Positions 62,393-64,000 of a DNA stretch of 64,000 nt are shown piece by piece. Under the pieces are notes generated by a model. The model ran no database searches. It saw only the letters and a list, made by a program, of their open reading frames with translations, and was not told the origin of the DNA. Source of the DNA: Paenibacillus_AB sp036577625. GTDB lineage: Bacteria > Bacillota > Bacilli > Paenibacillales > NBRC-103111. The position numbers were made by a program, and so were the translations under genes. The stretch lies in assembly GCF_036577625.1 (NCBI RefSeq), contig NZ_JARBDC010000038.1, positions 62,001-126,000 of the forward strand. Reading direction: 5' to 3'. The stretch's first letter is position 1, and the number at the start of each line of letters is the position of its first letter.

Positions 62393-64000
62393 CTATTGAT
62401 GGAGCAACATCTGGCTCTTCAAGCCAATATATGTTGCTTCCAATGATGGCGTTACATTATCATCAAAATACTTATATCCTCCCTCAATTAATTTGTAATT
62501 GTTTAACTGCTCTAACAATTTGGAATCTATTGTTTTATTCCTTACATGCAAATCTAATAGCTTTAGATATAGTTTTTTTATATCAGTTGATTGATTAATT
62601 GGCAATTCAACCCATAAATCTCTAATCTCCGGCATTATTCCAAAAGACATCTCAGCCAGTAGATCAATTTCATCAAAAGACAGCTCATCTAATGATTTTA
62701 CGATTTCTCGAATCTTATCTTGGTACACTAAACGATTTTCCGGAATACTTTGTTTGGTAATCATGAAATAATTATTGATGAAATAAATTTGTTCACTTTT
62801 TTCTAATGCAGAAAAGTTGATGTCAAAAAAAAATGCAGGCACATACATTTCCATCTCTAGTAGTCTTCTTGAACTGTTCAAGTAATACAAATCTTTTTGT
62901 CTAGTGATTTTTGGATCCTTTTGAATGTACTTCGTAACATTTTCAGGAATAGTCCCACCAGTTATTGAAAGTATTTTTAAGGCCATGTAAGTACTTTGAA
63001 AATTTGAAGGATGTTCGTTTCGATATGTGAAAAAACCATCACTCAATTGATACTTCAACAATTCATTTAGATATTTCTTAGGGACATCTTGAAAGAAAGT
63101 ATCGTAAACCTCAAAACTTGCTTTAGAATTAGGATATCCTTCATTTAGAAAATCATATCCGCCTGATTCCAATTCTTTAGATTTAATATAATTTAAGACT
63201 TCCTTTTTTAGGGTGAAGTTATGACCTAGTTCATACAAAATGTTTGCCATACTAAGGTAATTAATAATATCAACTTCAGCTCGTGGCGTTTCTTCAATAT
63301 TTTCTAATATTTCAGTGATTATTTGCTTTTTATATTGATTTCCTGGACCTGAATTGTAAAAGTAGGGAATGTCACCCTTTATCAATTTCTCAATATTGAT
63401 TAAGCTATCTATTACGGTCCATTTAAATTCTTTTGCTAATAGTACTAGTTCATCCTGTCTTTTGTATAACTGATAAATTTGATTGAGCAGCACCGGGTCC
63501 TCATATTTGTAGCTTATATTGCTTAGTATAACCAAACTTTGCTCAGTATCTGATATAAGAGATAGAATGTCTTCATTTCTTGATAAACGAAAGAATCCAT
63601 CTTTATTGGATCTATTTTTTAGAACGTATTCAACTATCTTTTGATTCATTATTTCATTACTTTTAGTTCCTGCTGCTTTATTTATACCTGTCAAAAAATA
63701 TAATTCTTGTATATTGCCGGTTCCTTTATTATCTATTGTTAATTTGCTTTCAAGTAATTTATTTGTTGTTTTAATCAGTTTATTCCCGTTTGGAATTCTC
63801 CCCCCATATTTAGTAATCATCTTAAGATTATAGAATGTGTCGTACAACGACATATCCTTTTCCTTCGTTAGTAAATTAAAACCACCATCATTATTATGAG
63901 ATTCTATTAATAACTGATTCGTTTTATTATACCATTGATCTCCCGTGGCTTGTGAGTTACAGCCACATATCATAAAACATAAGAGTAAAATAAAATAGTA
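62393..64000 (-). CDS. Lipoprotein with prenyltransferase-like alpha/alpha-toroid repeats (5' end beyond window)
   Basis: At least 526 residues. The signal region FILLLCFMICGC contains a lipobox and continues upstream past 64000, so the true start lies outside the window. Repeats of about 50-60 residues with GGF/GGY and DTFY or EATY elements are seen (NDGGFNLLTKEKDMSLYDTF near the start; ELESGGYDFLNEGYPNSKAS; LSDGFFTYRNEHPSNFQSTY; LIEGGYKYFDDNVTPSLEAT at the end). This is the prenyltransferase/squalene-cyclase-like toroid plan on an extracellular lipoprotein. It forms an operon with the small lipoprotein. No catalytic motif could be assigned. AT-rich. Confidence 0.72.
   Translation of the reverse strand, partial: YYFILLLCFMICGCNSQATGDQWYNKTNQLLIESHNNDGGFNLLTKEKDMSLYDTFYNLKMITKYGGRIPNGNKLIKTTNKLLESKLTIDNKGTGNIQELYFLTGINKAAGTKSNEIMNQKIVEYVLKNRSNKDGFFRLSRNEDILSLISDTEQSLVILSNISYKYEDPVLLNQIYQLYKRQDELVLLAKEFKWTVIDSLINIEKLIKGDIPYFYNSGPGNQYKKQIITEILENIEETPRAEVDIINYLSMANILYELGHNFTLKKEVLNYIKSKELESGGYDFLNEGYPNSKASFEVYDTFFQDVPKKYLNELLKYQLSDGFFTYRNEHPSNFQSTYMALKILSITGGTIPENVTKYIQKDPKITRQKDLYYLNSSRRLLEMEMYVPAFFFDINFSALEKSEQIYFINNYFMITKQSIPENRLVYQDKIREIVKSLDELSFDEIDLLAEMSFGIMPEIRDLWVELPINQSTDIKKLYLKLLDLHVRNKTIDSKLLEQLNNYKLIEGGYKYFDDNVTPSLEATYIGLKSQMLLHQ

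Overview
The window looks like part of a large conjugative plasmid, or a contig carrying one, from a spore-forming Gram-positive bacterium of the Paenibacillus type. The reasons are strong AGGAGG-type ribosome binding sites, frequent GTG and TTG starts, S-layer-homology (SLH) surface proteins, an RsfA-like sporulation regulator, a SpoVK-like remnant, and a tubulin-based TubZ/TubR partition system. I saw no rRNA, tRNA or CRISPR array.

Layout. 0-3 kb: an Rrf2 regulator and an MFS transporter, followed by decayed genes and the 3' end of a group II intron. 3-15 kb (minus strand): a TadZ-like protein with an XRE regulator, a 2314-residue secreted protein with PKD and fibronectin-like domains, and two paralogous SLH proteins. 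15-24 kb (minus): a Tad (Flp-type pilus) operon. Its order is an S1-domain protein, a winged-helix protein, CpaB-like, TadZ, TadA, TadB, TadC, a 53-residue pilin candidate, and TadE-like and TadF-like proteins. 24-28.4 kb (minus): a replication-relaxation family protein and a VirD4-type coupling protein, with an oriT-like set of inverted repeats upstream. 29.3-32.9 kb: tubY-like, tubR and tubZ, flanked on both sides by 15-bp palindromes that probably form the tubC centromere, then an AT-rich region that could hold the replication origin. 33-35 kb: GC-rich pseudogenes (an Erm methylase and a secreted wall protein). 35-43 kb (minus): a type IV secretion operon (VirB2-like, PrgI/VirB3, a VirB4 N-terminal-like protein, VirB4, VirB6-like, M23 peptidase, VirB8-like). 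43-45 kb: small plasmid genes and an AbrB-type regulator. 45-64 kb: an accessory, scarred region with a tyrosine recombinase, an SDR, a frameshifted AraC gene, a second S1-domain protein, a cupin, DUF4238, SRAP, an AbrB protein, an ATP-dependent DNA ligase and two lipoproteins.

The most unusual feature is a repeated leader. Five minus-strand transcription units are preceded by a conserved box GCGAAGGACGC that forms the 5' arm of a Rho-independent terminator hairpin, placed between the start of transcription and the first gene (4758, 14433, 23854, 28430, 42930). In three cases a recognisable sigma-A promoter lies about 31-33 nt upstream. This suggests that the surface, pilus, DNA-processing and secretion operons are controlled together by attenuation or antitermination. 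The combination of a Tad pilus, an S-layer-anchored giant surface protein and a type IV secretion system on one TubZ plasmid suggests a single cell-contact and DNA-transfer programme. That last step is inference.
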